NCBI GenBank assembly: GCA_944474755.1
Contig: OX104115.1
Coordinates: forward strand, 54,874,648 to 54,938,647
Origin: Limnoperna fortunei
Lineage: Eukaryota; Mollusca; Bivalvia; Mytilida; Modiolidae
Reading direction: 5' to 3'
DNA length: 64,000 bases
This document shows, piece after piece, positions 25,341 through 38,011 of this stretch (position 1 is the stretch's first letter; each line of letters begins with the position of its first letter). The notes beneath the pieces are model-generated. The model did not search any database. It saw nothing but the letters and a program-made list of their open reading frames with translations, and was not told where the DNA came from. The position numbers and the translations under genes were made by a program.

Positions 25341-25379
25341 GTTTCACGACCGCAGTTAATTAATTTGCGGTTGTGAAAC
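25341..25379. repeat. 14-bp inverted repeat
   Basis: GTTTCACGACCGCA and TGCGGTTGTGAAAC are inverted with one mismatch, 11 bases apart. This is about 60 bp from the neighbouring hairpin. Confidence 0.7.
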
Positions 25380-25856
25380 CTTCTACATTGAGCGGCTAAT
25401 TATTTTTTAAACGGTATGTGTTATTTTATTCATTGATTGTTTGACTGACAGCTTATCATGTATAATAAGCAAGGTTTCAGATACATTCGGGACGAGAAAA
25501 AAGCCAACAACAAATCCAATTGCGGTGGTTCGGAGATACGGATGTAGTAATTCGAAAAAACCCTATGAATGACGTTAGAAAATATAAGGAATTGAGACTG
25601 AGAGAATTTAACTGCAACATGTACCATTTGACTACCGATTTCGACAAAGCGATCATCAGTGCGCTCCTCAAACACGTCTTCTACGATTGTCTTCGGCTAG
25701 TTTTTCAGTATTATGCGCAAAGATAGATATCAAGATATGATAACATCGTAACTCAATATGGAAACCACATGTGGACCAGAAAAAAAATATTTTCAAAGAT
25801 AAATACATGCAGATATGCATGTAAAAACCACTATTCATTAACATAAAACCAATGAC

Positions 25857-26164
25857 AAGCTATATCATGGCGTCCAGTTTTGGTTTGGTAAAAAGACGTA
25901 GTACATGGAAAAAACCCGATCTTCGGTGGGAAAACTGGCAATTCTTGTCAGTAAAGATTGGAGTCAAGTACACGCTGCCCACAGTGATACTCCCGCAACC
26001 TTTTTGTTGAAAGACCACATGAGCAATGGCTATACGTCTTTGCTAGACAACCTAAATAACCTGGACATCAAGGTCTAATTTCAAATAACATCAAATCAAC
26101 TTTTTTTGGCATTAAGTTATTGATAGTAGACGAATTATTTTAACCACTCGACCACCGAGACCCC
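25857..26164 (-). mobile_element. tRNA-derived SINE on the minus strand, interrupted
   Basis: Minus-strand reading gives GGTCTCGGTGGTCGAGTGGT, a block equivalent to CGTCTACTATTGATCACGTG that is split by about 80 bp near 26035-26115, then GCCAGTTTTC and a GGACGCCATGATATAGCT tail. It is the same family as 9930-10190, diverged, with a later insertion inside. Confidence 0.8.
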
Positions 26165-29100
26165 ATGAACCATATCGAAAATTTTTGCCACTTTTGACCC
26201 GAATTTCTGGGAGTCTCCACACAGTACTTCGGTTCCATTACAAAAAGAAACTGAAATCATTGTTATAAATAACATTTTCTGATAGCGGCCTAAAAACTAT
26301 AAAATAAAAATTATTGCATTATAAACGCTAAGCTTGACAATAAATTTCATGTGCCTATCCATCATGTCGATGTGTTCTTAGCCAGGTCTATATCTGTTAG
26401 CAATGCATTATCCTTCATGTACCGCATTCTAGATGGCTGATAGACGTCACGCAACGGCACCGTATTTTATATAATGGGAAGTAGCTAGATTTTATACGGG
26501 GTCGCTAGATAAGTTAGCGTTCTTGGCGACATTGAAACACACAGAATATAAATGATTTTGCTATAATTCCGATGTTATAGGACTGTCAGCAGGATATATT
26601 TATTACAGACAGTAGATGACAATACAAGATAAACAGAGTTAGAAAATTTTGTATTATGCCAGCAACTTCCTCTGTAAATAATAATATTACATATGGCCTG
26701 TTGTATTATAATTCTGATTGGTCAAGCCTGTCAAGAGCTTTACAGCATATTCTGTGTAGTTTTACAACCAAACACATTGTTTCTATTTTTAATAAATATT
26801 AACACTATGTTTATATTTTCATATGTTCGATCACTTCTTATTATCTCTTATTGATATATAACTGTTTTCGGCTACGATTCACCATTTATCGCTTTTCAGG
26901 TAAAAAACCATACTCTACAATATAGTTCAAGCTGTAAGTGATATAATGGCTAATTAAATATCAAAGAAAATATTTCATTTACAGTTTTTCATATTTGTTT
27001 AATCCGTCAAGCTTTAAAATACATTTTTGTCATGATCTAATAAGGAGTAGTAAAGATGTACAAAATTGTATATTAATGCGCTCTTGACCTCTCATATAAT
27101 ATCGCTAGAAAGGATCAGAAAGAATTGATCACTTCAATTTTATTTCTTGGATTATTTCATGATTTATAGGGTATGCTTCGTATTTTTTAAATGCATTCTT
27201 ATCTTCACATAATAAATTGTATATATTTGTGTTTCTTTTATTAATTAGTTAGATAATATGATACTAAAAAGGCATTTTCCGACTTTGTTCGTTATATTAC
27301 GTAATGTATATGTTAGAAAGACTTGTTCGGTTCAATGTCATAGGTATTTTGTTTTGTTTGGATTTTTTCACGATTTATATGGAAAGCTTCATGTTTTTTT
27401 TGCATTCGTATCTTTACATAAAAAATGTAGATGATTATGAATTTGACTTGATCGATAATTTTCAATTTTATTTTTTTTTGTGATTATTTCACAATTTATA
27501 CGTACTTGAGCTTTGTATTTGTATGCAGTTTCTAAACTTCACATAATATAATGTATATATATTTTTGTTTTATAGAAATTCATAAGGTGATTTAATAATA
27601 ATGCATTTTAAAATTGTGTAGTGTTACGTATAATGCAAGACGTTCCCATCATGCATCATCATCAGCCCAATGACGTAGACGTATTTTTAACTTGTGAACA
27701 CTTATCAAGAAAGCCTTGATCGATAATTTTCAGTATTATTTCTTGATTATTTCAGAACTAATAGGGTAGAAAATAGAACCTTTACATGGAAAATAGTAAA
27801 TTTAGCATATTAATTTTCCTAGGTTTTGTCTATTGACGATTTCGAAATCCCAAACTCTCGCGCACGAGATGGGCCAAGAACGAGGTGTGTGTGGTAGGGG
27901 GGGGGTATGAGATATTTCTGCGATGTAAATGTATATTAGATGTGCCTTGTTTACTTGCTAATTGCTTATATATTACCTGACACTGAACTTTGATGAATGG
28001 TAACAATAAAAGACTCACATAATAAGCCGCGAAAATGTTAATTTAGAGGGGGGGGGGGTGGGGGGGCTAGATAAGGTCCATTAACAGGTTAGCAATTTTT
28101 TATTTTTCCCAAAACAGATAATAGTAAATTTAAAATAATGATAACAGATAACAGCAATTTACATGAGAAAAGAGATAACAGCAGAACTCATCATAGGGTA
28201 ATACTATTAAGGGACTGGTCAATATTAATTGGGGGGTTGGGACCAGTGCATTTCAAATTATTAGGTTTTATAAAGGTTATGTCCTATCTCCTTAAAATAC
28301 CAAAAAGTTGCTGGCCTACATCAGATGATCAGTATTTATGTTTTTATTAAACATGTATTTATTAAAAAAATTTTGAAATTACAGTACAATTGAATTAAAA
28401 CGTCAGACAATTTTGGGGTTTTTTTTATTGATGATATTTTTATGAAAAAAAACTTGCTGTCCTATCAGTGCTGAAAATAACAAAACTTGGAGTCCCATAT
28501 TTATGCCAGAATAAAAAGTGTGTGTCCTATTGCATTTTGCACCTGTGCTACCACCCCAATAAATATTGACCGGTCTTTAACAGCAAACATGGTTGTTATT
28601 TTCATTTGAACAGTTAACAACAATGTCAAAGTTTAAGAAAACAGATAACAGTTAATGTTTGAAAAACATTTTACGGTTGCTTTATTTAAAAAAAACCAGT
28701 TAACATATCTGTAAAAAACACACATTAACAGAAAATATCTTGCCCCCCTTAGATTATGTTTTTTATACGGAAATTTAGATTATGATTTTTATACGAAAAT
28801 TAGATTTTAAAACAGGTATGTTGTTTAAAAAATTGATCACTAAACCAGTAAAAATTGTCATAGAAATTAGTAGGGAAAATAAATTTCTTTATAATAGAAA
28901 GCACAAAAGATATGGATTTTTATTTTATTCAAGATCTAAAAATTTTGATGTCAAACTATTTTTAAAAAAGCAAATTATATTTAGATATTTATATAATGGG
29001 ATTAAACATAGCTATAGGATCGTATATGAAGTCCTTTAAACTAACACAAATTAAAAAAGCTAAAAGCCGACCCCCAACCCAAGTGGACTATGGGATTTCG

Positions 29101-30127
29101 AAAAGGTCAATGTATTTTTATTGGTAAATATTTGTCTTTCCAACACTTTGCGTTTTTTATCACCGTTCTCTTCTCAATGTTGAGATATTAGGATGATTAT
29201 TTCTCGCCTTCCACAATCGTCTTTATATGTAACGCTTTACGTGATATGATGAAATTTGAAATAAAACAAATACACCTATAACATGTAAATCGAACATCTC
29301 TAGATATGGGAGTAACCCATATATTTTCTTGTTATGTACATGTATATTGACGCTACACTACTAAATTTAGCTCGGATAAGAGTTCCGTTTGATTACATTA
29401 TACAATCGATATAAACAATACAGTGGGTAAATTGCAAATTTTGGTGTGGTTTTCATATGTAATATAACTATTAAGGACTTTTTAATTTGGTAAAAACGGT
29501 TTATATGGACCATGTAGAAAGATATTGACCTCCGATTTCGTTTTCGGTTAATATCACTGTACAATGTCCATATAAATTCTTATTTACCAAAATAAAAGTA
29601 AAAAGTCGATAATTGATAAATATTAACATAGAAGAATAAATTAACACCAAACACGTTTTTTACAGCATTGATGACCAATCCAATGATTCATCAGTACATG
29701 CGTAAAACGTCGTTAAATAAACCGACATTTAACGCGCAGTTATATCAACCAAGCTATCAATATAGCTGGTTTGTCGGGATACATGTATTTACATGTACTC
29801 CTTGAAATCCAAAAATGTTTATTTTATAGGCAATAAATGTAAAAGACTTGCTATAAGATTTTTTTTATTTAATCTAAGTATATTTGCATTAATGATATTT
29901 CCCAATATTCATGTTAATTTATTTACATGTACATCCATTTATGCTAGAACAATCTTTGTATAAATTTATTGTGTGGCTACTTATATTTGTTGCAAATTGT
30001 TTACGAGATCGTACATAATTTGAGTCAACGTCAGACACATGTATATAAACGCAATTAAATATATTTTTCCAACTAAGTGTCCAGAATAAGCTTCCGTATA
30101 TTAGGGACATGAAGAAAAAACATTAAT
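26165..30127. other. Gene A first intron, right part, no gene recognised
   Basis: AT-rich. A loosely repeated motif (TTGGATTATTTCA.GATTTATA.GG with a following TTCACATAATA) recurs near 27150, 27358, 27480 and 27742, suggesting a decayed tandem repeat. G-rich runs occur at 27899 and 28049. The frame at 28782-29039 is low-complexity and Lys/Phe-rich, and is not supported. Confidence 0.45.
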
Positions 30128-30226
30128 TCACTTCGGCGAGTTATTATCTCGTCACGTCAGTTACTTATCTCGCTCTGGCGGTTTACCATCTAGCCACGTT
30201 ACTCATCTCGCCACGGCGAGTTGATT
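30128..30226. repeat. ~21-bp degenerate tandem repeat (GGCGAGTTATTATCTCGTCAC type)
   Basis: About four to five units containing TTA(C/T)T(A/C)ATCTCG.CAC. Followed at once by a GATTGATTGATTG run and a segment typical of dispersed molluscan repeats. Confidence 0.65.
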
Positions 30227-30532
30227 GATTGATTGTCTGTTGTTTTACGTACAGCAAGCAATATTTCAACTATATTCTGAAAAATTAGTGTAGTTAAACA
30301 TATCTTAAGAATTATCGAACTTTTGTTTGTTTATTTATGTAAGAAAGTGAAAGTAAACAATATATCGTCTGCATTAATTAAGTGCGCATGATAAAATTTT
30401 GCATGGAGTGACGACAAAACGAAAATTGAAATATTTATTAATAAACATTGTCTTTTTTACTTCTTTAATTTAATACAAATGTCAGGACTGCTTATGCATT
30501 GTGTAATTTTTATGTAAATAATTGTTTTTCAG

Positions 30533-30619
30533 ACTGACACTTGTACAAGAAAACCAAATGCTGAGGAAAGAAATTTCAGACCTAAAAACATCTTTACAAA
30601 ATGCTTTGTTAAACTCAGA
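30533..30619 (+). CDS. Gene A coiled-coil exon (29 codons)
   Basis: Acceptor TTTTTCAG before 30533 and donor GTAAGTAC at 30620. The first base completes the codon left open by the B-box exon; the exon then encodes LTLVQENQMLRKEISDLKTS and nine more residues, ending two bases into a codon (phase 2 at both ends). Heptad-like spacing of Leu/Ile supports a coiled coil. The paralogous exon in gene B is 54032-54124, sharing the pattern N-x-M-L-(R/K)-x-E-I-x-D-L near its middle and ending with the codons for L-(N/K)-S-E. Confidence 0.75.
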
Positions 30620-32094
30620 GTAAGTACATCAATTCGCTGTTATACAATTCTACAGCAAAATTGAATGATTGTGGTTTTTTTTTTGTTGGAGTGGATTTTT
30701 TTGTATTATAAATGACGTTGTTTTAGAGCGTGACAATACGTCGGGCTGAATTGATTAAAGGGCTTAAACTTGGAGCAATTATCTGTATATTATTGTGTGA
30801 CAAATCTATCTCGTTATCATGTATCAGAGCAGACAATCCTTTGCTATCCATTTGTACACTACAACGTTGTGTAAATTTGTACAATTGTGTAAGATTAGAT
30901 AATAAAATGTGTCCTGAGTTAAATTGGGTTGGCTATTTATACAATATCTTGTCGAATGAGGTTTTGAATCTGGCAATTTTAAACACGTCACCTGCTTTGG
31001 TCTCTTATCTGTTAAACTACAATCCATCTCCTATTCTCGACCGTAGGTTAGCTCTGTTAAATGACCGATTAGCCGGATGTATAAGGCATTACTATAGAAA
31101 AAATGTGTGGCATATTCTAACGGATTTACTGTCTTTATAGAATATTTACAATATGCAGGAGTGAATATCGCTAACCATGAAATGGAAGTGGAAATGAACA
31201 ATATGGGGATTCATTATCATTTTCTGTCACGATGCAAATTGTGTACTTTTAGACCATTTATAATTGTGGTTTCTCAGTTATTAAAGAAAACTCATTCCTC
31301 AAAGGAGAAATTTATTCTTTCAAATAAGAGTTGAAAAAGACCACATTTGAATTATAAAAAATAATACGCATTTGTGTTACATATAATTGGGTTAATTTAT
31401 TATGTTTTTAGAAATAACAACCTTCTGACAAAAGCTAAGAATGCTGAAAGAATTTCCTGCATATAAGTTTGCAAATATTGGTCAGAAGTTAATGTTTTTA
31501 ACATACATTTCAAAATCTAAAATGTATCTACAGTTAATTAATATATAATTTAATATAGGGAAAGCGAAGACGAAAGACGACAATATTGACCGTGGCTGAT
31601 CAACTCCATCTATTTGTATCTACTTTGTGTTTACCCAGAGAGGCTACTAAAGACACTGAAATGACAGACACTGACATGTCTTTCAAGGAAAGGAAATAAT
31701 GCAGCATGTTTCAGATAATGTCCAAACTATTCTCAAAAAGTTGTGAGTTTTTTACAGATTGAGTAACGCCAGCATGTATAATACTAAGTGTATCATCTAT
31801 CATCATGTCTTTTCCACATGTTGAATTCTAACGTAAAAGTCTGCCCAACAATTCCCTCTGTACAAAAAAGTATTAACATTTAGTATAAACTATTTCACAT
31901 CGACTGACGCTAGCATCTTACGTGTTTTATACTGAAACCAGTCTTAAACCAAAATAATGAAGCCCATGGCCCAATTCCTTTTGTTGTTATATTTAAAAAT
32001 TATTTTACATCTGTAATATACATGTATCATAAATTTTGATATTGCAAAGAAGAAAATAAAATGACACCCTAGATGTAATTAAACTTTCAGTCAG
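30620..32094. other. Gene A intron with an unexplained 136-codon open frame
   Basis: No exon is supported. The open frame 30730-31140 (+) is long for this base composition but shows no domain, signal peptide or splice context that I recognise. Chance or a repeat relic is likely. Confidence 0.4.
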
Positions 32095-32286
32095 ACACGC
32101 GCAGGAAAATGAAACGCTCAAGAAAGAAATTTCAGATCAGCAAACAGCTTTAACACAGTCGAAAATATTAAATTGACAGAGTTCACAACAAAGCTCCAGC
32201 AGGAGTTGCTATTGAAGGATCAAGAAATCAAAGAACAGAACGAACGAATGCACAAACTATCGTCAACGACAGAATGCTCTTGAGTG
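32095..32286 (+). pseudogene. Decayed coiled-coil exon of gene A
   Basis: From the second AG of TTTCAGTCAG the frame reads HAQENETLKKEISDQQTALT and meets TGA at 32174. In a shifted frame a coiled-coil stretch continues (KLTEFTTKLQQELLLKDQEI, then KEQNERMHKL) until another TGA at 32281. The first half is paralogous to 55094 in gene B (THAQVNEIRRKEISYLKA). A frameshift near 32163-32170 and loss of the usual GTAAGT donor mark it as broken. It may be skipped without harming phase, because its neighbours are both phase 2. Confidence 0.6.
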
Positions 32287-33504
32287 GTATGTTTTTGCAA
32301 TATTTTTACTTTTTGAGGTCATTTTTACTGTATGTTTCTGTTTTTTTCTAGTATAAACATATTCAATGAAATGTTTTTCATCATAGTAAAGGGGCATTTG
32401 ATATGTGTCTATGAAATACTGATGTGTGTTAAAGATCATGATGCCAAACATTCGGTTATTGACCTGCAGATTACTATTTGATTCATTTGGGGATACAACT
32501 AAAGTAAAATCTGCCACGAGGTAGTAAAATCTAAAATATTGAATTGTGATGAGAAGTAGATGCTAATAATATTATTTATATTTTTATTTCTTTAGAACTG
32601 TACGTAAATTCATATCATTAAGCGTTTCATATTAATTACTGGTCTAGTTTTGGTAGGAATAATTCGTGTCTCGATTTTTATATAATATCATTGGTTAATA
32701 AGAGAACACAGAATGCTTCAGTTTAAAATGATCTCTAGTTTTATAAAACAGGACGGCATTTGTTACATCTAGCAATTTCAATTTGATACTGATTCTGTCA
32801 TTTCTGAGCAATACCATATTTGTACCATATATCATATAACTTTTGCCAATTACACAAACAAATGCTCATGACGCTAAAATGTGTATCATTTGGAAACAAA
32901 CTCCCCATAATATGGTCAATTATCACTTTATTGCTTTAGTGTCCGGTAATTCAACCTTAATGCAACTCAACCTTTTGGAAGGCGTTTACAAAAGTTTATA
33001 TTGTAACCCCGTAGTTATATCCGACGCCTTTTTACACCTACAAAAAGTAAATGGTTATAACGGCCTAATTTATCATCGAAACTGCTACTTTTTCCCAGCT
33101 GATAAGAATTGGAGTTAACTGTTTTCTCTAGCTGAACATATTTTATTTTATAAAAGATCATTTATAGGTTAAATTCGGAAATTAATTCTATGCTTAAGCA
33201 TCTATAAATGTTTTCGTTGGCAGATTTTTTCCAATGCTTACGTTTATTATTAACGATTACGAATGTACTTACTTACTTAATCCTATTCGTTTCTGGTGAG
33301 ATATAAGGCCGCAATCTTTATCCTTCATTTGGGTCGAATGTTGGCTAATTTTTGTGCCCCCCCCCCACCCCCAATGTCAAACCTCCGATTACGAATGTGA
33401 ATGATACTAAACAGTAAAAATTGAATCTGTTTAGTTGTGTGTCAACGAGAACACTTACTTGGAACTTTATATAATTTATTATATTTTATACATTATATTG
33501 ACAG

Positions 33505-33630
33505 GTTTACTCAACACAGATCTTTAATATCAACACTTTCAAACGAAAAAGATAATTTACAACGCATAGTCCATGGAAGCCATAATGACATTAAAGCACT
33601 TACACAAAGCAGAGATGAATTGCAAGCAAG
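33505..33630 (+). CDS. Gene A coiled-coil exon, 42-codon cassette 1
   Basis: Acceptor TTGACAG, donor GTAGGT; 126 bp, phase 2 at both ends. It encodes FTQHRSLISTLSNEKDNLQR and then a second helical half ending with the LQAR codons. The paralogue is 62389-62514 in gene B (shared LS-x-(E/D)K, LQR-x-VH and LTxSRD-x-LQAR). A rod-forming coiled coil is the likely role. Confidence 0.82.
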
Positions 33631-33802
33631 GTAGGTAAAGAATTAGAATTTTTCCATTCATAAAAATGCGCACATTACTCTTTTATCCGGTCAATATTGC
33701 TTGAAATTTCTTAAAAAAATTACCCTTTGCTACATATTGACACTACCAAATTTGTTTAATTCAATTCTTATTCTTAATTCACTTTCCGTCTTATATGTTA
33801 AG

Positions 33803-33928
33803 ATTTGACATGCAGACATCTTCCATTGAGAGCAAACTTGTTGAGATCAAAAAGTTGCAAAGCATACTAGGACAGAAAGACGTTGAAATCATGGAAATAC
33901 AGAAAGAGAAAAATGATGTTCAGACAAG
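33803..33928 (+). CDS. Gene A coiled-coil exon, 42-codon cassette 2
   Basis: Acceptor GTTAAG, donor GTAGAG (weak); 126 bp, phase 2 at both ends. It encodes FDMQTSSIESKLVEIKKLQS followed by a half ending in QTR. Gene B has two relatives, 62661-62786 and 63451-63576, of the same length and ending. In both genes it follows cassette 1 directly. Confidence 0.82.
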
Positions 33929-34708
33929 GTAGAGTGCAGTCTACAAAGCTGATACAATATTGTTAAATAATCATATAAACATAACAAAGCCAAAATAAAT
34001 GCATGGAAAAACCATTAAAAATAAATAAAAAAATTTAAAAAGTAATTATCGAAATGACCAATTCTTGTTTAACAGAATATGAAAAGCAATCAAAAAAAAT
34101 TATAAAATTAAAATTAGTAATAAATATCTAAGTCAAAATGTAAAAACCTTGTTTAATAGTAATGCAAGATCCCAGCAAGCATCAAACACTAAAACATACA
34201 AATCAGCATCACGTAGTTGTCTGACCAAAGGTGATATCAGGTGTTTTGGACGGGTGAGCATTTCCTCCTGTACTAGTGACACCGTTTTTGAAATTTATTA
34301 TCTAAGTCAGTGTGACGTCATGAAAAAAAGATAAAATAGAACTTAACCCAAGCATATCTGTTACCATCCGTCTGCCGCATTTAACGAAAAACTAATTCTT
34401 TCGGTGATATAGTTATTGCCCGAATTTACCGCCTTAAAATTTAAAAATGCTTTAAACTCTCTAAGATTATTTTTATTCGGAAGGTGTTTCGTTTTAGTTG
34501 GCAAAACTGTTTTAGTACCACCGCAGTTTGATTGTTAGAAATCCTTACTATATTGGCCTATTAGTAACAGTTCTTTATCATTGAAGTTATTGTAGTAATT
34601 GCAGGCCTGGTCATATATTAATTGTTCTGATAGTTATACTCCATAAATGCGCCGTCAAGAACATTATTATACCGATATATGGAATTTATTGTTTGGGATA
34701 TTTAAGTT

Positions 34709-35202
34709 GTTTAGTTTTTCTTACCACTGAAAATTTAACCTGGATATATAATACTTTGTTTAACTCTTAAATTCTTTGGTAGAAAGCAACCACAAAAGTC
34801 ACAAAATTGGTATGCAACGAACACAAGTGAAACCACTGTAACACGTTATCGACAGTTTCGTAAATGATTTGCACTTTTAAGTAGTGACTCTTTTTGCTTA
34901 TTTAATGTGTTTACTGTGTTATTAAGTCGCCCAAAACAAAGTTTTAGGGACTTATTGTTTTGCACATATTTTGGTTTCCACTTTTTCTAGACCGTGAATT
35001 TGTCCGACACATTTCTCAGAGGCGCCTTAATATAAAAAAATGAAACTTGGCACAGTTGTAGATCCTGTGCAGTCAATAGTCAGAGTTTTGATAATGGCCA
35101 CCAATTTTGTGACTTTCGTGGCTGCTTTCTACCAAAGAATTTAAGAGTTTAACAAAGTATTATATATCCAGGTTAAATTTTCAGTGGTAAGAAAAACTAA
35201 AC
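34709..35202. mobile_element. Foldback element with ~103-bp inverted arms
   Basis: 34709-34811 and 35100-35202 are inverted copies with few mismatches. Both arms contain TTAACCTGGATATATAATAC and TCTTTGGTAGAAAGC. The spacer is about 290 bp and non-coding. Lies in the intron before the MIEAP exons. Confidence 0.85.
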
Positions 35203-35203
35203 A

Positions 35204-35644
35204 TTTCAAAATGGCCGCAACTTGAAGACACCCACCCAAAAATTGCAAAAAATTTCCCGTGATCCGAATTCAACGAAATTTACTATGGAGGCAGATTTTA
35301 GTATTTCGAGTGAAACGCTATCTTTGAAATTTATTTCTGACGTTGCGTTTCAAAATGGCGGCACATAACGTATAATTTTCAAAGTTATCAGATCTCGATG
35401 AAATTTACTATGCTCTGATTGCAACCAAATTAGGTGTGGAGTAGATGTAAGTGTCCCTAGTGGAAATCCACATTCGGGATTTTTTTCGACCGTGCGTTTC
35501 AAAATGGCCGCAAAAAACGCGTTAAATTTTAAACATTGTCCAATTTTAATGAAATTTGATGTGTAGGAACATTTTAATGCCCTGAGTGGAACGCAATACT
35601 GTCCATGGGGATTTTGGGCGACTTCTGTGTTGGCATCCCAACAC
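35204..35644. mobile_element. Repeat with ~147-bp internal units and an 18-bp terminal hairpin
   Basis: The phrase TTTCAAAATGGC recurs at 35204, 35348 and 35497. The right end is GTGTTGGCATCCCAACAC (35627-35644), the exact reverse complement of the left end of the element at 60001. Both belong to one family in opposite orientation. The minus-strand open frame through it is not a gene. Confidence 0.65.
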
Positions 35645-35816
35645 ATTATTTTTAATTACGTTTGAAATGAATTTACTTGTGAAAGTGTTTCGTCTATCTA
35701 AATGTATCGCATTTTTATTTTGAAATACAAACCATTTATCAGCTACATGGGCTTTAAAAAATATTGTAGCAATAATACATCATTATTAAGAATAAAATGA
35801 TTTACTTTCAATATAG

Positions 35817-36036
35817 GTTACGTAAATTTGTTGGAAAAAATCTTACGGAGGTACATCCATCCATCACACTCCCAGATCCTAACCGTCCAACGAAGTTAGG
35901 AGAAATGTATGGTGAACTGTATGACAATGAATGGAAAGAGGCTATGGGTTGTACTAATGTGAAGAGACTTTTTCCGGAATTACAGAAGTCTGATATTGAG
36001 GAGATAATTGTTCACCATCTGTACAAGATTTTGACT
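35817..36036 (+). CDS. Gene A exon, start of MIEAP-like C-terminal domain
   Basis: Acceptor CAATATAG, donor GTAAGTAG; enters in phase 2 and leaves in phase 0. It encodes LRKFVGKNLTEVHPSITLPD, then RPTKLGEMYGELYDNEWKEA, then a helical stretch ending KILT. The Lys/Arg-Pro-Thr plus L..(Y/F)..LYD block corresponds by order to the opening of the C-terminal domain of mitochondria-eating protein (SPATA18), where a similar L..FSDSY segment precedes long helices. This is recall of the family, not an alignment. The change from phase 2 to phase 0 here marks the seam between the shuffled coiled-coil exons and the fixed C-terminal domain. Confidence 0.75.
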
Positions 36037-36725
36037 GTAAGTAGTTTGACAGAATGTTTGTAATTAGGAAAATGTGTTACATGCTATAGACACAAAAATG
36101 TTGATTAATATTATCGCTTAACGATTATAAATTAATAAATTCTTCCTAAACAACGAAGCAGTTTGCACACCTTATTTTGATGGTTTTTTTTCGATTGTCT
36201 GTTTTTGTCTGTTTTGTTTGTTGTTTGGTAAGTAGTAGCTCCTTCCTGATTGCTGTCGAAACTTCGAAACTTGACAAGAGATAGTAAACGCTGCAAAACC
36301 GGAAGTGGAACACGCTGTTACGCTATAATAATAATTAATTGTATTAATCATTCTTATATTCTCATGTCAAAAAACGGGAAATTTGGAAATATTACAAATT
36401 ATACCTGATAATAAATTTGATAATTTAAAATTAACGAAAATAATGCTTTATAACCTTTGTATTATATTTAAATTTTATGTAAGAAAAACAACAGACAATT
36501 CAAATGCGTTTCAAATCCAAAATTTTGTGCTTAGTTCGAATGATCATAAAATATATAATTTAAAGCAAACTGGTACGTTATTTGCTATATGACTTTAAAG
36601 ATGACTTGCACTGCTCTGCTCATTTATTTTCTCTCAGCTGTTCAGAAATTACATCACATGTGCGCATATTCCAGTACGTACGTGAATAGTGAGACAAAAG
36701 CTTTTACTGTTAATTACGTTTCTAG

Positions 36726-36806
36726 ACGTGCTACGAAGAATGTCTGCAGCTGTCCAAAGAACAGTGTATGTCTATAGCACAGATCATGCAAGTTGACTCT
36801 AATCAG
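36726..36806 (+). CDS. Gene A exon, MIEAP-like domain, middle helix
   Basis: Acceptor GTTTCTAG; 81 bp, phase 0 at both ends. Encodes TCYEECLQLSKEQCMSIAQI and seven more residues. The apparent donor is GCGAGT, which would make the following intron a GC-AG intron. The preceding CAG fits the exon side of such donors. No better GT lies within a few codons in frame. Confidence 0.62.
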
Positions 36807-37851
36807 GCGAGTGAATTTTCTATGCCGTTGAAAGACTTGAAGATAATCTTTCATATCACTACAATTATGGAAATTGCCTATCTATGTTTTATTTAACACT
36901 TTTTATTGAGTTGTTTTCTTTGGTAAAGTTGTTAAGCTATCTAGGTGAATCCGTCTTCTTATTAGTCTGTAGGCATTTCACATTTCACTTTCAAGATTGT
37001 AGAATTTCAGCATGTCCAATAGGATTAAGAAATTCATATTGATGATCTAATAATTAAAACATCTTTTTGGGTACTAACTACCCGATTTAAGTTATTTTCC
37101 TCCAAAAGGCAAAACATGTTACCAACCTTAAACAGGTAGCTCTCTTTCAACTGAGTGTCACTTAAACATTTTCTTTAGTTTAAGAATATTGTATTGCTCT
37201 ATGTTAACGCACAGTGTGGATTAATGAAATATATTTCGTTTATGTAATTTGTTTCTCTGAAACCTTTTGACGGTTTAAGTATGAATAGCATATGTAAAGG
37301 TGTGTGTTTTGCTACGGTTCTGTAATAATTAATTATTTTTTTAACGTTATAATCGATACAGAAAATACACAAACCCCACTAAAATTTTTCGGTTTACCCG
37401 GGTGCTCCAGAAAGGTAAGAAATCCATGTTCGAATGTTACTGATTCTTACATAAAATGTCGACTACAAAAGTTGAATATGAGATTAAGGTTACTAAAAAC
37501 GATTATTTTTTATATCTCTGGTTAGTTTAATCAGGTATGTACGTTTTTGTCAGTATGTGAATTATTAACAGATATGGCAGAATATCAAGTGGCCCTGCAT
37601 ATATGTCGCCGTATATAAATATGTTGATATGTAATTTTGTCAACAGGTCTTGCCAAGAACTCGGATTTCCTCTCCGCAAATAAAACATAGTCATAAACAA
37701 TTCTGAACGTGGCATATACATATATTGTATCAATTGTTGATATACTGAGTAATTCTATGTGGAATTTTTAAGGACATACTGTATGTCTTAATGTATAGCT
37801 TTTAGCAGTATATTTAGTAAGGCTTTTACGTCCATTTTTTGTTATCTGCAG

Positions 37852-37950
37852 AGTGAAACAAATATTTCAAGCTTACCTGGCTGTATGGAAGTGGCTGCAC
37901 TAAGAAGACAAAATTGTAAAAAATTTGCTATTTATTTGTTGACACAAAAG
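37852..37950 (+). CDS. Gene A exon, MIEAP-like domain
   Basis: Acceptor TATCTGCAG, donor GTTAGA (weak). 99 bp, phase 0 at both ends, encoding SETNISSLPGCMEVAALRRQ followed by NCKKFAIYLLTQK. Fits between the flanking MIEAP-like exons without a frame break. The last helix is amphipathic. Confidence 0.62.
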
Positions 37951-38011
37951 GTTAGAAACTATATTTCATCAAGTTTAGAGGTTGCTTTACAAATTATTTG
38001 ATTTGACATTT

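Larger units (their letters stand above)
21571..25856. other. Gene A first intron, left part, no gene recognised
   Basis: AT-rich with only short open frames lacking domains. Two hairpin-forming inverted repeats stand out at 25245-25275 and 25341-25379. Poly-C/G runs occur at about 23861 and 24435. The frames at 24764-24955 and 25520-25726 look slightly more protein-like, but I recognise nothing in them. Confidence 0.5.

Noticed and set aside
32843..33118. 91-codon + strand open frame
   Set aside because: No recognisable domain and no splice sites that fit the neighbouring phase-2 exons. Left as intron.
35350..35646. 98-codon minus-strand open frame
   Set aside because: It lies wholly in the repeat 35204-35644 and is composed of its units.
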